From assembly GCA_910584865.1 (NCBI GenBank), contig CAJUCE010000026.1, forward strand, positions 8,843 to 72,842: a DNA stretch of 64,000 bases. The letters run 5' to 3'. The notes beneath the pieces are model-generated. The model had not been told where the DNA came from. It saw only the letters and a program-made list of their open reading frames with translations, and made no database searches. The DNA is from an uncultured Acetatifactor sp. GTDB taxonomy: Bacteria > Bacillota > Clostridia > Lachnospirales > Lachnospiraceae. The translations under genes and the position numbers were made by a program. This document shows, piece after piece, positions 34,798 through 42,542 of this stretch. Position 1 is the stretch's first letter. Every line of letters begins with the position of its first letter.

Positions 34798-36498
34798 ATG
34801 GCAAAAACATTTAATGTCAACGGCGCCTGCATACCCGGCAGGCATTATATGGTCAATCTGAAGCCCAGGTTGGAGGAAATCAAAGCCATGGTGGATGCCG
34901 GGGCTTACTTTACGATAAACAAAGCAAGACAGTACGGCAAGACAACTACTCTGCGGGCTTTGGCGGATTTCCTGGAAAAGGATTACGAGATTGCATGTCT
35001 GGATTTTCAGAGAATCAGTTCGCTGTCTTTTGAGAAGGAACAGCACTTTGTAGAGGCTTTTGCAGAAGAGCTCCTGGACTGCGTAAAAGGATTTCCGGAA
35101 GGCGTTGAACAAAGGCTTTCCGCATTTGCAGACGGCACAGCCAGAATCAATTCTCTCCAGGCACTGTTTAAAGCCATCAGGCTGTGGTGCGGACAGTCCA
35201 CAAAGCCCATTGTCCTGATGATAGACGAGGTGGATACCGCGGCGGACAACCAGGTGTTTTTAGATTTTCTTGCGCAGCTGCGGGCGGCTTATCTGGACAA
35301 GTATACGGTTCCGGCCTTTCAGTCGGTGATTCTCTCCGGGGTTTATGACGTCCGCAATATCCGTGAGAAGCTTCGGCCTGAGGAAGAGCATAAAACAAAC
35401 AGTCCATGGAACATTGCGGCGGACTTTTTGGTGGAGATGAGTTTTTCTCCTGAGGATATCGCCGGGATGCTTGCGGAATATGAAGAGGATTATCACACGG
35501 GGATGGATATTCCGCAGATGGCTCAGTTTCTTTACGCCAGTACATCCGGTTATCCCTATCTGGTTTCCAGGTTATGCCTGTTTATGGACGAGCGCCTTCC
35601 CGGCAGCGGGGAGTTTCCTGTTGTATCATCCAGGGAAGCTGGCAGGATACAGCATCTTTCCGGCAGTGTAGAGTTTTCCGCTGCATCAACTAGGGGAGCA
35701 GATGGGGGGCAGCGGCTTTCTGACAGTGTCAAGTTTCCCGACAGAGCTGCTGCGTGGACGAAAGAGGGGTTCATGGAAGCGGAAAGGATGCTTGTGAAAG
35801 AGAACAATCCCCTCTACCAGTCGCTGATCGGAAAGCTGGTTTTATATCCGGAACTGAAGGCTGTATTGTACGAATTGCTTTTTAACGGGAAACCGATTCC
35901 GTATGTGGCGACAAACCGTTCCATTGAAATCGCTGCCATGTTTGGTTTTGTGAAAAACATGGGGGATACGGCGGTGATTTCCAACCGAATTTTTGAGACC
36001 GTTTTGTATAACTATTTCCTTTCGGAGGAGTTCAATGGGAGCAAAATATACGATGCAGGAGTTCGGGAGCGGAACCAGTTTATCGTTGGAGGGCATCTGG
36101 ATGTAAGGAGAGTATTGGAAAAATTCGTGGAGGCCTTTGACTATCTGTACGGCGATCGGGAGGAAACTTTTCTGGAGGATGCGGGAAGACGCTATTTTAT
36201 GCTGTTTCTGAAACCAATTATAAACGGCGCGGGAAATTGCAGCGTCGAACCGGAGACCCGGAACCGCGAACGTATGGATCTGGTTATCTATTACCATGGG
36301 GAGCGGAGCATTATAGAAATGAAAGTGTGGCGCGGCAATGCCTATAACGAGCGGGGTGAGCGGCAGTTAATGGATTATCTGGAGTATTTTCACTTAAAAA
36401 AAGGCTATATGCTGAGTTTCAATTTCAATAAAAAGAAAGTAATCGGTGTGAAGGATGTAATTCTGGGAGACAAGGTTTTGGTAGAGGCTGTTGTCTGA
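34798..36498 (+). CDS. AAA-ATPase-like protein with C-terminal PD-(D/E)xK nuclease domain
   Basis: A 566-residue protein. The N-terminal NTPase has a variant Walker A (KARQYGKTTTLRAL), Walker B KPIVLMIDEVDTA and sensor segment FQSVILSGVYDVRNI. A winged-helix-like middle region and a C-terminal nuclease fold (RERMDLVIYYHG, then SIIEMKVWRG, giving D...E-x-K) follow. Such proteins are multicopy in gut Firmicutes and of unknown function, possibly linked to mobile elements. Residues about 267-321 are an insertion of roughly 2.75 units of a 20-residue repeat. The remnant at 18105-18491 comes from a related architecture. SD-like GAAAGGG precedes the ATG. Confidence 0.85.
   Translation: MAKTFNVNGACIPGRHYMVNLKPRLEEIKAMVDAGAYFTINKARQYGKTTTLRALADFLEKDYEIACLDFQRISSLSFEKEQHFVEAFAEELLDCVKGFPEGVEQRLSAFADGTARINSLQALFKAIRLWCGQSTKPIVLMIDEVDTAADNQVFLDFLAQLRAAYLDKYTVPAFQSVILSGVYDVRNIREKLRPEEEHKTNSPWNIAADFLVEMSFSPEDIAGMLAEYEEDYHTGMDIPQMAQFLYASTSGYPYLVSRLCLFMDERLPGSGEFPVVSSREAGRIQHLSGSVEFSAASTRGADGGQRLSDSVKFPDRAAAWTKEGFMEAERMLVKENNPLYQSLIGKLVLYPELKAVLYELLFNGKPIPYVATNRSIEIAAMFGFVKNMGDTAVISNRIFETVLYNYFLSEEFNGSKIYDAGVRERNQFIVGGHLDVRRVLEKFVEAFDYLYGDREETFLEDAGRRYFMLFLKPIINGAGNCSVEPETRNRERMDLVIYYHGERSIIEMKVWRGNAYNERGERQLMDYLEYFHLKKGYMLSFNFNKKKVIGVKDVILGDKVLVEAVV
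35596..35760 (+). repeat. 60-bp in-frame tandem repeat inside the AAA/nuclease gene
   Basis: Unit 1 (35596-35655) encodes LPGSGEFPVVSSREAGRIQH, unit 2 (35656-35715) LSGSVEFSAASTRGADGGQR, and a partial unit 3 from 35716 starts LSDSVKFPDRAA. The pattern L-x-x-S-x-x-F recurs every 20 residues. Confidence 0.85.
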
Positions 36499-36570
36499 CG
36501 GATTCGGACGAAAGCGCAGAGAAGCCGGGCGAAGGATGCGGACGGCTGAGGAAGCGGTGCGGCTGGGAAT

Positions 36571-37218
36571 TCAAATCCCCGCCCGCAGCTTTTTTTCATA
36601 TTCCTCCCAGGAGATGTACCGGCCGCCCATGCTTTCCAGGTGTTCGGTATGAAATTGACAATCGATAAACAAAAAACGGTTTGCCGATAAAGCTTGAGCC
36701 AAAGCAATCAGTGCTGCTTTAGAGCCGTTTTCGCGCTCCGAGAACATACTTTCCCCGAAAAAGCACTTTCCGATGGAGACGCCGTAGAGACCGCCCGCCA
36801 GGGCATCGTCTTCAAATACTTCCAGGCTGACGGCATATCCGGCTTCATGGAGACGGTGATATGCGGCCTCCATTTCGTCGGAAATCCAGGTTCCTTCGTT
36901 AAATTCCCGCTTCACGCGGCAGCGGTGCATGGTGTCGGCAAAGTCCCGGTTCAGAAGCATTTTCAATTCATGTTTTTTGATGTACTTTTTCATAGACCGG
37001 GAGATGTGGATTTCTTCAGGAAAGATGACAAAGCGTTCCCGGGGACACCACCACAGGATTTCTTCCCCCGGCTCATACCAGGGGAAGATTCCGTGGGTGT
37101 ATGCCAGAAGAAGACGTTCTACGCTCAGATCTCCGCCCACTGCAAGCAGCCCGTCACGGCGGGCATAAGTGGGATGGGGAAATGAAATTTCGCTATCATT
37201 CAGTCGATATACTGGCAT
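36571..37218 (-). CDS. aat: Leucyl/phenylalanyl-tRNA-protein transferase
   Basis: Adds Leu or Phe from charged tRNA to proteins whose N-terminal residue is Arg or Lys, marking them for ClpS/ClpAP. The 215-residue length is normal. Motifs: VYRLNDSEISFPHP, GLLAVGGDLSVERLLLAY, HGIFPWYEPGEEILWWCP and the SRYISWEEY-like end (GGRYISWEEYEKKL). The start ATG 37218 has AAAGGAGG upstream; the frame opens earlier without an SD. It follows clpA on the same strand after 46 bases, giving a clpS-clpA-aat operon that covers the tagging, recognition and unfolding steps of the N-degron pathway. Confidence 0.95.
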   Translation of the reverse strand: MPVYRLNDSEISFPHPTYARRDGLLAVGGDLSVERLLLAYTHGIFPWYEPGEEILWWCPRERFVIFPEEIHISRSMKKYIKKHELKMLLNRDFADTMHRCRVKREFNEGTWISDEMEAAYHRLHEAGYAVSLEVFEDDALAGGLYGVSIGKCFFGESMFSERENGSKAALIALAQALSANRFLFIDCQFHTEHLESMGGRYISWEEYEKKLRAGI

Positions 37219-37264
37219 AATGCGGCCTCCTTTATGGCAGAGCAATTTATTTTGGAACACTTCC

Positions 37265-39643
37265 TTAGCGGCTGGGAATTGCGGAATCTGACAAGAGCTG
37301 CAGCCGGAAAGCCTTATCCTGTACAGTCAGCCGGCACTGACCTCCGCCTTTCAATGCACCGAAGAGAATTTCGTCTACCAGGAGGGGCTTGATTTCTCCC
37401 TGAATTACCCGTTCGATTTCCCTTGCGCCGAATTCCACGCTGATTCCCTTCTCCCGAACCAGCTTTTTTGCGGAGCCGTCGGCACGAAATTCGATATTCT
37501 TCTGCGAAAGCATCTTTTGCAGTTCTCCTAATTTTTTCTCCACGATTTTCTCGGCCATGGCTTCGTCCATGCCGTGGAAGACTACGATGCGGTTCAGGCG
37601 ATTGCGGAATTCCGGCTGGAAGATACGCTTTACTTCCTCCATGATTACGTTCGGACTCACATCCTGGCCCTGAAAGCCGATACCGTGCTTTCCGATCCGG
37701 CTTGCTCCGGCGTTTGATGTCATAATGAGAATAATATTCCGGAAATCCGCTTTTCGGCCCTGATTGTCTGTCAGGGTGGCGTAATCCATGACTTGAAGCA
37801 GGATATTATAGATATCCGGGTGGGCTTTTTCTATTTCATCCAGCAGAAGGACCGCGTGGGGATGTTTGCGCACTTCTTCCGTCAGCAGGCCGCCTTCCTC
37901 GTAGCCCACATAGCCGGCGGGCGCGCCGATTAGTTTGGCTACGGCGTGTTTTTCCTCATATTCGCTCATGTCGAAACGGATCAGGCGGATACCCAGTTCC
38001 TCGGCCAGACTTCTGGCGATCTCCGTTTTACCCACGCCGGTGGGGCCCGCAAATAGCAGGCTGGCCAGAGGCTTGCCTTCTTCCAGCAGGCCTGCCCTGG
38101 AGAATTTCACGGCATTGACCACCTGGGACAGGGCCTCGTCCTGTCCGAAAATGCGGCTCAACAGACGGCTTTCCAGGGTGGCCAGGGCCTCTGTCTCGTC
38201 TTTCTCCACCATCTGTTTGGGAATATGGCATGCCTTGGACAGAATCTCGTCAATCAATTCCCGGTCTACAGTCTGGGGATCCTGTGCCAGCGGATGCATA
38301 CGGCGATAGGCGCCGGCTTCGTCGATCAAATCGATGGCCTTGTCGGGCAGGAAGCGTTCATTGATATATTTGGAACTCATTTCCACCGCGTATTCCAGCA
38401 CGCCTTTCTCATAGGTGATGCCATGGAAATTCTCATAATTTTCTTTCAGCCCTTCCAGGATCTTGACGGCATCTTCAGGATCCGGCTCCGTGATTTCAAT
38501 ATTCTGGAATCTGCGCACCAGGCTTTTGCTTTTCTCAAAATGTTTCTTATATTCCTCGTTGGTGGTGGCTCCGATGAAACGCATATGCCCCGCAGCCAGG
38601 TAGGGTTTCAGCATGTTGGAGATATCGAAGCTTCCGCCGTTCACTGCGCCTGCGCCCACGATATTGTGGATCTCGTCAATATAAATGATGGGCTTTTCCT
38701 CCCGGGAGAGACTGTCCATCACTTTTTTGAAGCGCTTTTCAAAATCGCCGCGGTACTGGGTGCCGGCAAGGAGGCTGCCCAGATCCAGAGAATAGATTCT
38801 GGCCCCGGACAATGGCGCAGGAACCCGATCTTCTTCCAGAAGCCTGGCCAGACCATAGGTGACGGCGGTTTTGCCCACGCCGGGTTCGCCCAGATGGAGC
38901 GGATTGTTTTTCTCCCTGCGGCAGAGAATCTGCATGGTGCGTTCCAGTTCCTCCTTCCGTCCGATCAGGGGATTCACCCCTTCCAGTGTATCGTTCAGGC
39001 AGACGGCATATTGCTGCCAGAAGGCTCCCTGTGTGTCCTGATTATCTTCTTCTTCGGGCAATTCCCCAAAGGACAGGGGATCCCGGTGGGTATCCTCTTC
39101 GCCGGCTTCCCGCGAAGACGAAGCATCGCCGGAAGCGTTAAAGCCGGACCGCCCGGGGATTTTGCCGGTTGCAGAGCGGCTATCAGAGGTGTCGGTACCG
39201 GCGATTTCTTCATAGAGAATGGTCAGTTCCCGCAGAAGCGCAGACTGCTCCACCCCCTGCAGCTGCAGATAGTACGCGGCATAACTTTCCGGCAACGCGT
39301 ATATGGCATGGATGATATGGGGCAGATCCACTGCGGATTTCTCGCTGTTGAATGTGGATTCACAGGCATAGGATAAGAGGAGTTCCATGCCATGGGAAAA
39401 TGCAGGGCCGTTCTTTTCGTCAGAAGTTTCATCGAACTGCTCCATATTTTCTTCCAACCAGGTTTTTAACTGATAATCCAGTTGCCTGACACTTCCGTCA
39501 CAATTCCGAAAAGCCCGGGCAAAAACAGGATTACGGCAAATGACATACAGTAACAGCTCAGGGGTAACGTATTCAAAGCGTGCATTTTGAGCCAATGAGG
39601 ATGCCTCCTGAATCAGTTCTGTTACTTCTGATGAAATGTACAT
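37265..39643 (-). CDS. clpA: ClpA ATP-dependent unfoldase
   Basis: A 792-residue AAA+ unfoldase that feeds substrates to ClpP. It has an N-terminal Clp-N domain (about residues 1-145, the ClpS docking site), a long acidic low-complexity linker (about 150-210), D1 with Walker A GEPGVGKT (252-259) and Walker B IIYIDEIHNI, and D2 with Walker A GPTGVGKT (533-540) and LLLDEIEKAHPD. The loop HGIGFQ in D2 fits the ClpP-docking tripeptide. There is no ClpC-type middle domain, so it is ClpA and not the ClpC usual in Firmicutes. ATG 39643 follows the clpS stop at once, with GAGGAGG in the clpS end. No clpP lies nearby. Confidence 0.94.
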   Translation of the reverse strand: MYISSEVTELIQEASSLAQNARFEYVTPELLLYVICRNPVFARAFRNCDGSVRQLDYQLKTWLEENMEQFDETSDEKNGPAFSHGMELLLSYACESTFNSEKSAVDLPHIIHAIYALPESYAAYYLQLQGVEQSALLRELTILYEEIAGTDTSDSRSATGKIPGRSGFNASGDASSSREAGEEDTHRDPLSFGELPEEEDNQDTQGAFWQQYAVCLNDTLEGVNPLIGRKEELERTMQILCRREKNNPLHLGEPGVGKTAVTYGLARLLEEDRVPAPLSGARIYSLDLGSLLAGTQYRGDFEKRFKKVMDSLSREEKPIIYIDEIHNIVGAGAVNGGSFDISNMLKPYLAAGHMRFIGATTNEEYKKHFEKSKSLVRRFQNIEITEPDPEDAVKILEGLKENYENFHGITYEKGVLEYAVEMSSKYINERFLPDKAIDLIDEAGAYRRMHPLAQDPQTVDRELIDEILSKACHIPKQMVEKDETEALATLESRLLSRIFGQDEALSQVVNAVKFSRAGLLEEGKPLASLLFAGPTGVGKTEIARSLAEELGIRLIRFDMSEYEEKHAVAKLIGAPAGYVGYEEGGLLTEEVRKHPHAVLLLDEIEKAHPDIYNILLQVMDYATLTDNQGRKADFRNIILIMTSNAGASRIGKHGIGFQGQDVSPNVIMEEVKRIFQPEFRNRLNRIVVFHGMDEAMAEKIVEKKLGELQKMLSQKNIEFRADGSAKKLVREKGISVEFGAREIERVIQGEIKPLLVDEILFGALKGGGQCRLTVQDKAFRLQLLSDSAIPSR

Positions 39644-39644
39644 A

Positions 39645-39944
39645 TTATGCCTCCTCTACTGTCATGCGAAAGGGAAATCCCTCTTGTTTCGCTCTTTTCG
39701 AAGCCGTCTGAATTTTTGTGACAGCAATGTCATAAGTGTAAGCCCCAACGGCTGCACGGCCGCTCTCATGCACCATGAGCATCAGGCGTTCTGCCTCCGG
39801 AAGGCTTTTGCGGAAAATGTCTATGAGGATTTCCACCACAAATTCCATGGGAGTGAAATCATCATTGTGCATGATCACACGATAATGTTTTGGTTCGCGG
39901 ATATCGATTCTTATCTTTTCTTTTGTTTCACCTTGTACGGACAT
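39645..39944 (-). CDS. clpS: ClpS adaptor (N-recognin)
   Basis: A 99-residue adaptor that binds N-terminal Leu, Phe, Tyr or Trp and docks on ClpA. The family core is intact: HYRVIMHNDDFTPMEFVVEI (the NDD-TPM pocket), then MLMVHESGRAAVG and AKQEGFPFRMTVEEA. The first 20 residues are the usual flexible tail. It is the first gene of the operon, behind a consensus promoter at 40035-40063 and an SD-like GAGGGTG. Confidence 0.95.
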   Translation of the reverse strand: MSVQGETKEKIRIDIREPKHYRVIMHNDDFTPMEFVVEILIDIFRKSLPEAERLMLMVHESGRAAVGAYTYDIAVTKIQTASKRAKQEGFPFRMTVEEA

Positions 39945-40034
39945 ATAATATCACCCTCTGTAAATTATTAATATTAAGATAATCCATATTCTGGTTGGGA
40001 TTGTTGTAAGTTTTGCCCAAATTTCTGAGAGGTA

Positions 40035-40063
40035 ATTATAATATTTTATATGAATTTTGTCAA
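40035..40063 (-). promoter_or_regulatory. Perfect consensus sigma-A promoter of clpS-clpA-aat
   Basis: Read on the minus strand: TTGACA, exactly 17 bases, TATAAT. Both hexamers match consensus at all positions. The clpS ATG is about 90 bases downstream. Confidence 0.85.
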
Positions 40064-40082
40064 GACAGATGAATTTCGTCTA

Positions 40083-40111
40083 TTGTAATACAAAGTCTTC
40101 TGAACTATAAT
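40083..40111 (+). promoter_or_regulatory. Sigma-A promoter of the small frameshift ORF transcript
   Basis: TTGTAA (40083-40088), 17 bases, TATAAT (40106-40111). It diverges from the clpS promoter; the two -35 boxes are 19 bases apart. Confidence 0.75.
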
Positions 40112-40184
40112 GCCGGTAAACAACCGTTTTGGAATTCCTGTCTGTTGCAGGACAGTTGCCGACGGCGACAGAAGGGAGAGTATT

Positions 40185-40414
40185 ATGAGGTCTGTGGAGC
40201 TTTTGAAACAGGAAATCAGCAACAGTCCGGACGGTTCCGGCTATGTAAAGAGGCGATGGCTGCAGATTTTAAAGGGTATGAAGAGCTGAGAAAATACCGG
40301 GCACTTGGGTTATCTTATGGATTTTCCGGAACCGAGCCGCTGTCCGGGGAGCGTATCCTGGAAATCAAAACCGTTTTTGAGAGAGATTTTTCTGTAACTG
40401 TTGAAAACGTGTAA
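40185..40414 (+). CDS. Small protein read across a TTTAAAG slippery site (or frameshifted gene)
   Basis: ATG 40185 (SD AGGGAG, 8 bases upstream) opens a 34-codon frame ending TGA 40287-40289. At 40268-40274 it contains T TTA AAG, a canonical -1 slippery heptamer in the correct phase. A -1 slip there joins the frame that continues GYEELRKYRALGLSYGFSGT and ends FSVTVENV at TAA 40412-40414, giving a 76-residue protein. The downstream part looks genuinely coding (a charged helix, then a compact segment) but has no SD of its own. The transcript has a strong promoter and terminator. Alternatives are a simple one-base mutation or sequence error, or the 34-residue peptide alone being the product. I recognise no family. 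Confidence 0.45.
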
Positions 40415-40471
40415 ACAAAACCGCAATCTCATCAATGTGTATTGAACCTCGAGAATATCTGTGATAGAATC

Positions 40472-40517
40472 AAGTACAACAGTTCAGACAGAGTACTGAA
40501 CTGTTGTACTTGTTTTA
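40472..40517 (+). terminator. Strong terminator of the small-ORF transcript
   Basis: A 16-bp perfect stem (AAGTACAACAGTTCAG / CTGAACTGTTGTACTT) with an 8-base loop is followed by GTTTT. It ends a unit of about 400 bases begun at 40118. Confidence 0.85.
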
Positions 40518-40649
40518 ACAAGGAATGCGAGGGCGGATTGGCACATATGCTTTGTAGCAGAGGAGTAACAAAGTGAACCTTCTGCAATATTGCGGGGAGC
40601 CATTGGCCGAAAGAAGCGATTTCGAGTACAGAAAAGAGGAGAACTGACA

Positions 40650-41525
40650 ATGATGGAAATTATCAAGGCGATTATCTACGGAATAGTGGAAGGAATTACG
40701 GAATGGCTTCCGATCAGCAGTACAGGACATCTGATTCTGCTGGAAAGCATTATGCCGTTTCAGACGGCTGCGGAAGGCGGAGCCGTCAGCGAGGAATTTT
40801 TCGGTATGTTTGATGTGGTGATCCAGCTGGGTGCCATTCTGGCTGTGGTGGTGCTGTTCTGGAACCGGATATGGCCTTTTGCGCTGACGAAAAAGGAGCG
40901 GGAAAAAGAGGGAGGAACCGGAATAGCGTCCTGGTTTAAGAAGGATATCTGGGTGCTGTGGTTCAAAATCCTGGTATCCTGCGTGCCGGCAGCCGTCATC
41001 GGGATCCTGTTTGACGATGTGTTTGACAAATTATTTTATAATCCCACCTGTGTGGCCATTGCGCTGATCGTATTCGGTGTGGCGTTTATCGTGGTCGAGA
41101 ATTGGAACAAGGGGCGGCACCCGAAAGTGCGGAAGCTGTCGCAGATCACGTATCAGACGGCATTCCTGATCGGTGCGTTTCAGCTGATTGCAGCGGTTTT
41201 TCCGGGAACTTCACGTTCCGGCGCCACCATTGTGGGAGCATTGCTGATCGGCGTATCCAGGACTGTGGCAGCAGAATATACTTTCTTCCTGGCGATTCCG
41301 GTGATGTTCGGCGCCAGCCTTTTGAAGGTGGTAAAGTTTGGATTTGAATTTACATCTCTGGAACTGGCGGTATTGGGGACAGGTACCCTGGTGTCCTTTA
41401 TCGTATCTTTGTTTGTGCTTCGCTTTCTGATGGGATATATCAAAAAGCATGACTTTAAGGTGTTTGGTTGGTACCGTATTGTTCTGGGGGCTGTGGTGCT
41501 TCTGTATTTTGGTTTGCTGGTATAA
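40650..41525 (+). CDS. uppP: Undecaprenyl-diphosphatase
   Basis: Removes the distal phosphate from undecaprenyl pyrophosphate, recycling the lipid carrier for peptidoglycan synthesis; it also gives bacitracin tolerance (BacA). A 291-residue polytopic membrane protein with the two signature regions EGITEWLPISSTGHLIL (about residues 13-29) and FPGTSRSGATIVGALL (about 190-205). Length and helix number are normal. The start is ATG 40650 or 40653, behind GAGGAG. It stands alone between two terminators. Confidence 0.95.
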   Translation: MMEIIKAIIYGIVEGITEWLPISSTGHLILLESIMPFQTAAEGGAVSEEFFGMFDVVIQLGAILAVVVLFWNRIWPFALTKKEREKEGGTGIASWFKKDIWVLWFKILVSCVPAAVIGILFDDVFDKLFYNPTCVAIALIVFGVAFIVVENWNKGRHPKVRKLSQITYQTAFLIGAFQLIAAVFPGTSRSGATIVGALLIGVSRTVAAEYTFFLAIPVMFGASLLKVVKFGFEFTSLELAVLGTGTLVSFIVSLFVLRFLMGYIKKHDFKVFGWYRIVLGAVVLLYFGLLV

Positions 41526-41616
41526 ATAACATTGGCTTGAAAAAAGCATTGGACCAATTTCCGATACTATATGCACCGGGCGCATAAAATGAAAGCACAA
41601 TATTTTCCAACGTCTT

Positions 41617-42231
41617 TCAAGGCTGGCCGTTTTTTTCCTTAAGGTGCCGTATAATGGTATTGCGGCTGGAAGAGCGCAATCCTTCCGCGGTGCGGATCAG
41701 CTGCTCAATCCGAAAACGCTCTCCCCGGGAAGCCCAATAATCCGCCAGCTGGTAATAGGTGCTGCTCACATCGGTATTGGTACTGACTGCGAATTCCATG
41801 ATGACTGCGGCCTCTTTGCGGAATCCAGCGGCGATGAGTTCGTCAGCCCATTTTTGCAGGGTGCGTACCAGGAGCGTGTAATTTTGATCATATTCGGACA
41901 GCGCCGTGATATTGGCCGTGCCGTATTCCAGCTTCAGGTCCGTGTTGGTCCAGCCGGTGAAGTTTACGATCTTTTGGGAAGTGAGCGTCTCCAGAGTCTC
42001 GATACATTCCAGAACCGTCGCATTATCGTTCAATACATGGGTGGGCAGCTGTTCCAAGGGGATGATGATGTAATGCAGCTTGTCTATTGGTTTGCGACGG
42101 ACGGAGTTGGCCCGGGTTTCTCTCGCCCAGAAATCTTTTTCATCCCGGCGGCCGTTTCTGTTATTTTTTTTTATATTATAGGAAATGAGAATTGCAAAGG
42201 TGATAAACGCGCCTAAAAAACCGATATTCAT
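41617..42231 (-). CDS. Membrane-anchored hypothetical protein
   Basis: A 204-residue protein with one N-terminal helix (residues 2-20, GFLGAFITFAILISYNI) and a soluble, mostly helical cytoplasmic or external part. Conspicuous stretches are DKLHYIIIPLEQLPTHVLND and QKIVNFTGWTNTDLKLEYGT, followed by a helical-repeat-like end (YYQLADYWASRGE). I recognise no named domain. It has a good SD (AAAGGA) and sits alone, divergent from the small membrane peptide and vanW-like genes. Confidence 0.65.
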   Translation of the reverse strand: MNIGFLGAFITFAILISYNIKKNNRNGRRDEKDFWARETRANSVRRKPIDKLHYIIIPLEQLPTHVLNDNATVLECIETLETLTSQKIVNFTGWTNTDLKLEYGTANITALSEYDQNYTLLVRTLQKWADELIAAGFRKEAAVIMEFAVSTNTDVSSTYYQLADYWASRGERFRIEQLIRTAEGLRSSSRNTIIRHLKEKNGQP

Positions 42232-42329
42232 ATGTCATCCTTTCCCGGTACCGTAAGGAAAACGCCGGCCCGATGATGTTAAGTATAGCAAAGGATACGG
42301 AATAAGGGAAGAGGAAAAAGGAATAAAGC

Positions 42330-42358
42330 TTGCCAAAAGTGTCAGTTTCATATATAAT
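42330..42358 (+). promoter_or_regulatory. Sigma-A promoter of the small peptide/vanW operon
   Basis: TTGCCA (42330-42335), 17 bases, TATAAT (42353-42358). The small ORF starts 50 bases downstream. Confidence 0.75.
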
Positions 42359-42408
42359 TTCTTCGTAAAGCAAATGGAGTTGGCTCAAAGAGCGAGGAGG
42401 CGTCTGCT

Positions 42409-42516
42409 ATGTTTCATATGAATAATAAAAAGAGAAATCAACGTATTTCTGCCGTCATTGTCATTTTGCTGATATTAGCCATGGTAGTTCCCATGGTAGC
42501 ATCTATTGTACCTTAA
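42409..42516 (+). CDS. Small single-helix membrane peptide (35 residues)
   Basis: ATG 42409 is preceded by a consensus SD (AGGAGG 42395-42400, 8-base spacing) and a strong promoter. The peptide has a basic front (NNKKRNQR) and one hydrophobic helix (ISAVIVILLILAMVVPMVAS). The form recalls the tiny DUF4044-like or Prli42-type membrane peptides of Firmicutes, which link to the stressosome in Listeria; that link is only a guess. It lies 26 bases before the VanW-family gene and is probably cotranscribed with it. Confidence 0.65.
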   Translation: MFHMNNKKRNQRISAVIVILLILAMVVPMVASIVP

Positions 42517-42542
42517 TTGAACGGCAGGCGACAAGGAGAGTG

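Noticed and set aside
38225..39376. Plus-strand frame of 383 codons over clpA
   Set aside because: Shadow of clpA; no family resemblance and no start signal.
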